A stretch of 64,000 nucleotides of DNA from Ascarosepion bandense. Its lineage: Eukaryota > Mollusca > Cephalopoda > Sepiida > Sepiidae. A program made the position numbers and the translations under genes. Location of the stretch: contig JBBBDQ010001935.1 in NCBI GenBank assembly GCA_037127315.1, forward strand, positions 3,266,501-3,330,500. Direction: 5' to 3'. Below the pieces are notes generated by a model that was not told the origin of the DNA, searched no databases, and saw nothing but the letters and a program-made list of their open reading frames with translations. Positions 63,497 to 64,000 of the stretch are shown here, piece after piece (position 1 is the stretch's first letter; every line of letters starts with the position of its first letter).

Positions 63497-64000
63497 GTAA
63501 TTATTAGAGTGGTATAGAGAGCAGGCCATTTACGGCTTGATCTGCCTTTTGTAATTGTAGAGGATAGCAGGAAGAATGAGGTAATTATTAGAGTGGTATA
63601 TAGAGCAGGCCATTTACGGCTTGATCTGCCTTTTGTAATTGTAGAGGATAGCAGGAAGAGTGAGGTAATTATTAGAGTGGTATAGAGAGCAGACCATTTA
63701 CGTCTTGATCTGCCTTTTGTAATAGTAGAGGATAGCAGGAAGAGTGAGGTAATTATTAGAGTGGTATAGAGAGCAGGCCATTTACGGCTTGATCTGCCTT
63801 TTGTAATTGTAGAGGATAGCAGGAAGAGTGAGGTAATTATTAGAGTGGTATAGAGAGCAGGCCATTTACGGCTTGATCTGCCTTTTGTAATAGTAGAGGA
63901 TAGCAGGAAGAGTGAGGTAATTATTAGAGTGGTATAGAGAGCAGGCCATTTACGGCTTGATCTGCCTTTTTGTAATAAAGTAGAGGATAGCAGGAAGAGT
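63497..64000 (+). repeat. 84-bp satellite, six units, open at the window edge
   Basis: Unit starts GTAATTATTAGAGTGGTATA and contains GAGCAGGCCATTTACGGCTT, GATCTGCCTTTTGTAATTG and AGGATAGCAGGAAGAGTGAG. Starts at 63497, 63581, 63665, 63749, 63833 and 63917, exactly 84 apart. Units differ by one or two bases; the last has a small insertion. The array continues past 64000. Confidence 0.96.

Noticed and set aside
63497..64000. CRISPR array
   Set aside because: Units are contiguous 84-bp tandem copies with no variable spacers, in eukaryotic DNA.

Overview
The window is AT-rich animal nuclear DNA with spliced exons, dense TA/TG/TATC microsatellites and a very high load of tRNA- and 5S-derived SINEs, LINE, Penelope-like, Tc1/mariner, piggyBac-type and Helitron remnants. 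The repeat mix suggests a lophotrochozoan, most likely a mollusc and plausibly a coleoid cephalopod (octopus-like). This is inference from repeat style, not from a database match.

Only one host gene is recognisable: the last two coding exons, plus strand, of a tailless/TLX-type orphan nuclear receptor (NR2E1 class). They lie at 4358-4507 and 13133-13401, separated by an 8.6 kb repeat-filled intron with matching splice phase. The rest of the window upstream is presumably intron of the same gene. Downstream of 13.4 kb I find no convincing host gene.

Layout. 1-4.3 kb: TATC satellite splitting a SINE, a mariner deletion derivative, a LINE tail. 4.3-13.4 kb: NR2E1 exons and intron, with LINE, SINE and Tc1 pieces and a tandem 5S/tRNA chimera. 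13.4-26 kb: SINEs, a tandem 5S dimer, Tc1 derivatives, a Helitron, and a duplicated locus that preserves an empty SINE site. 26-30 kb: three nested or opposed Jockey/CR1-like LINE fragments and a Helitron. 30-36 kb: composite SINE dimer, Tc1 derivatives, a perfect 56-bp-arm palindrome, a mariner fragment and nested RTE-like LINE. 36-44 kb: pyrimidine tract, nested SINEs, foldback elements, Penelope-type hammerhead fragments, a piggyBac-type MITE and two Helitrons. 44-47 kb: a 5S-headed SINE and two tRNA-headed SINEs that end in hammerhead ribozymes. 47-60 kb: mariner copies sharing one internal deletion, two Penelope-like elements (one flanked by hammerhead motifs) and a 550-bp palindrome. 60-64 kb: a trimeric composite SINE, a purine tract and an 84-bp satellite that runs off the window.

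The strongest candidates for something under-described are: (i) a short retroposon made of a tRNA-like head joined to a hammerhead ribozyme (44775-44907, second copy 45876-46017); (ii) an oligomeric composite SINE in which full-length units are joined by a linker carrying a 51-52 bp hairpin (30420-31027 and 61109-62005); (iii) exchange of 5S rRNA and tRNA heads between SINE families (10696-11098, 18009-18245, 44512-44733).
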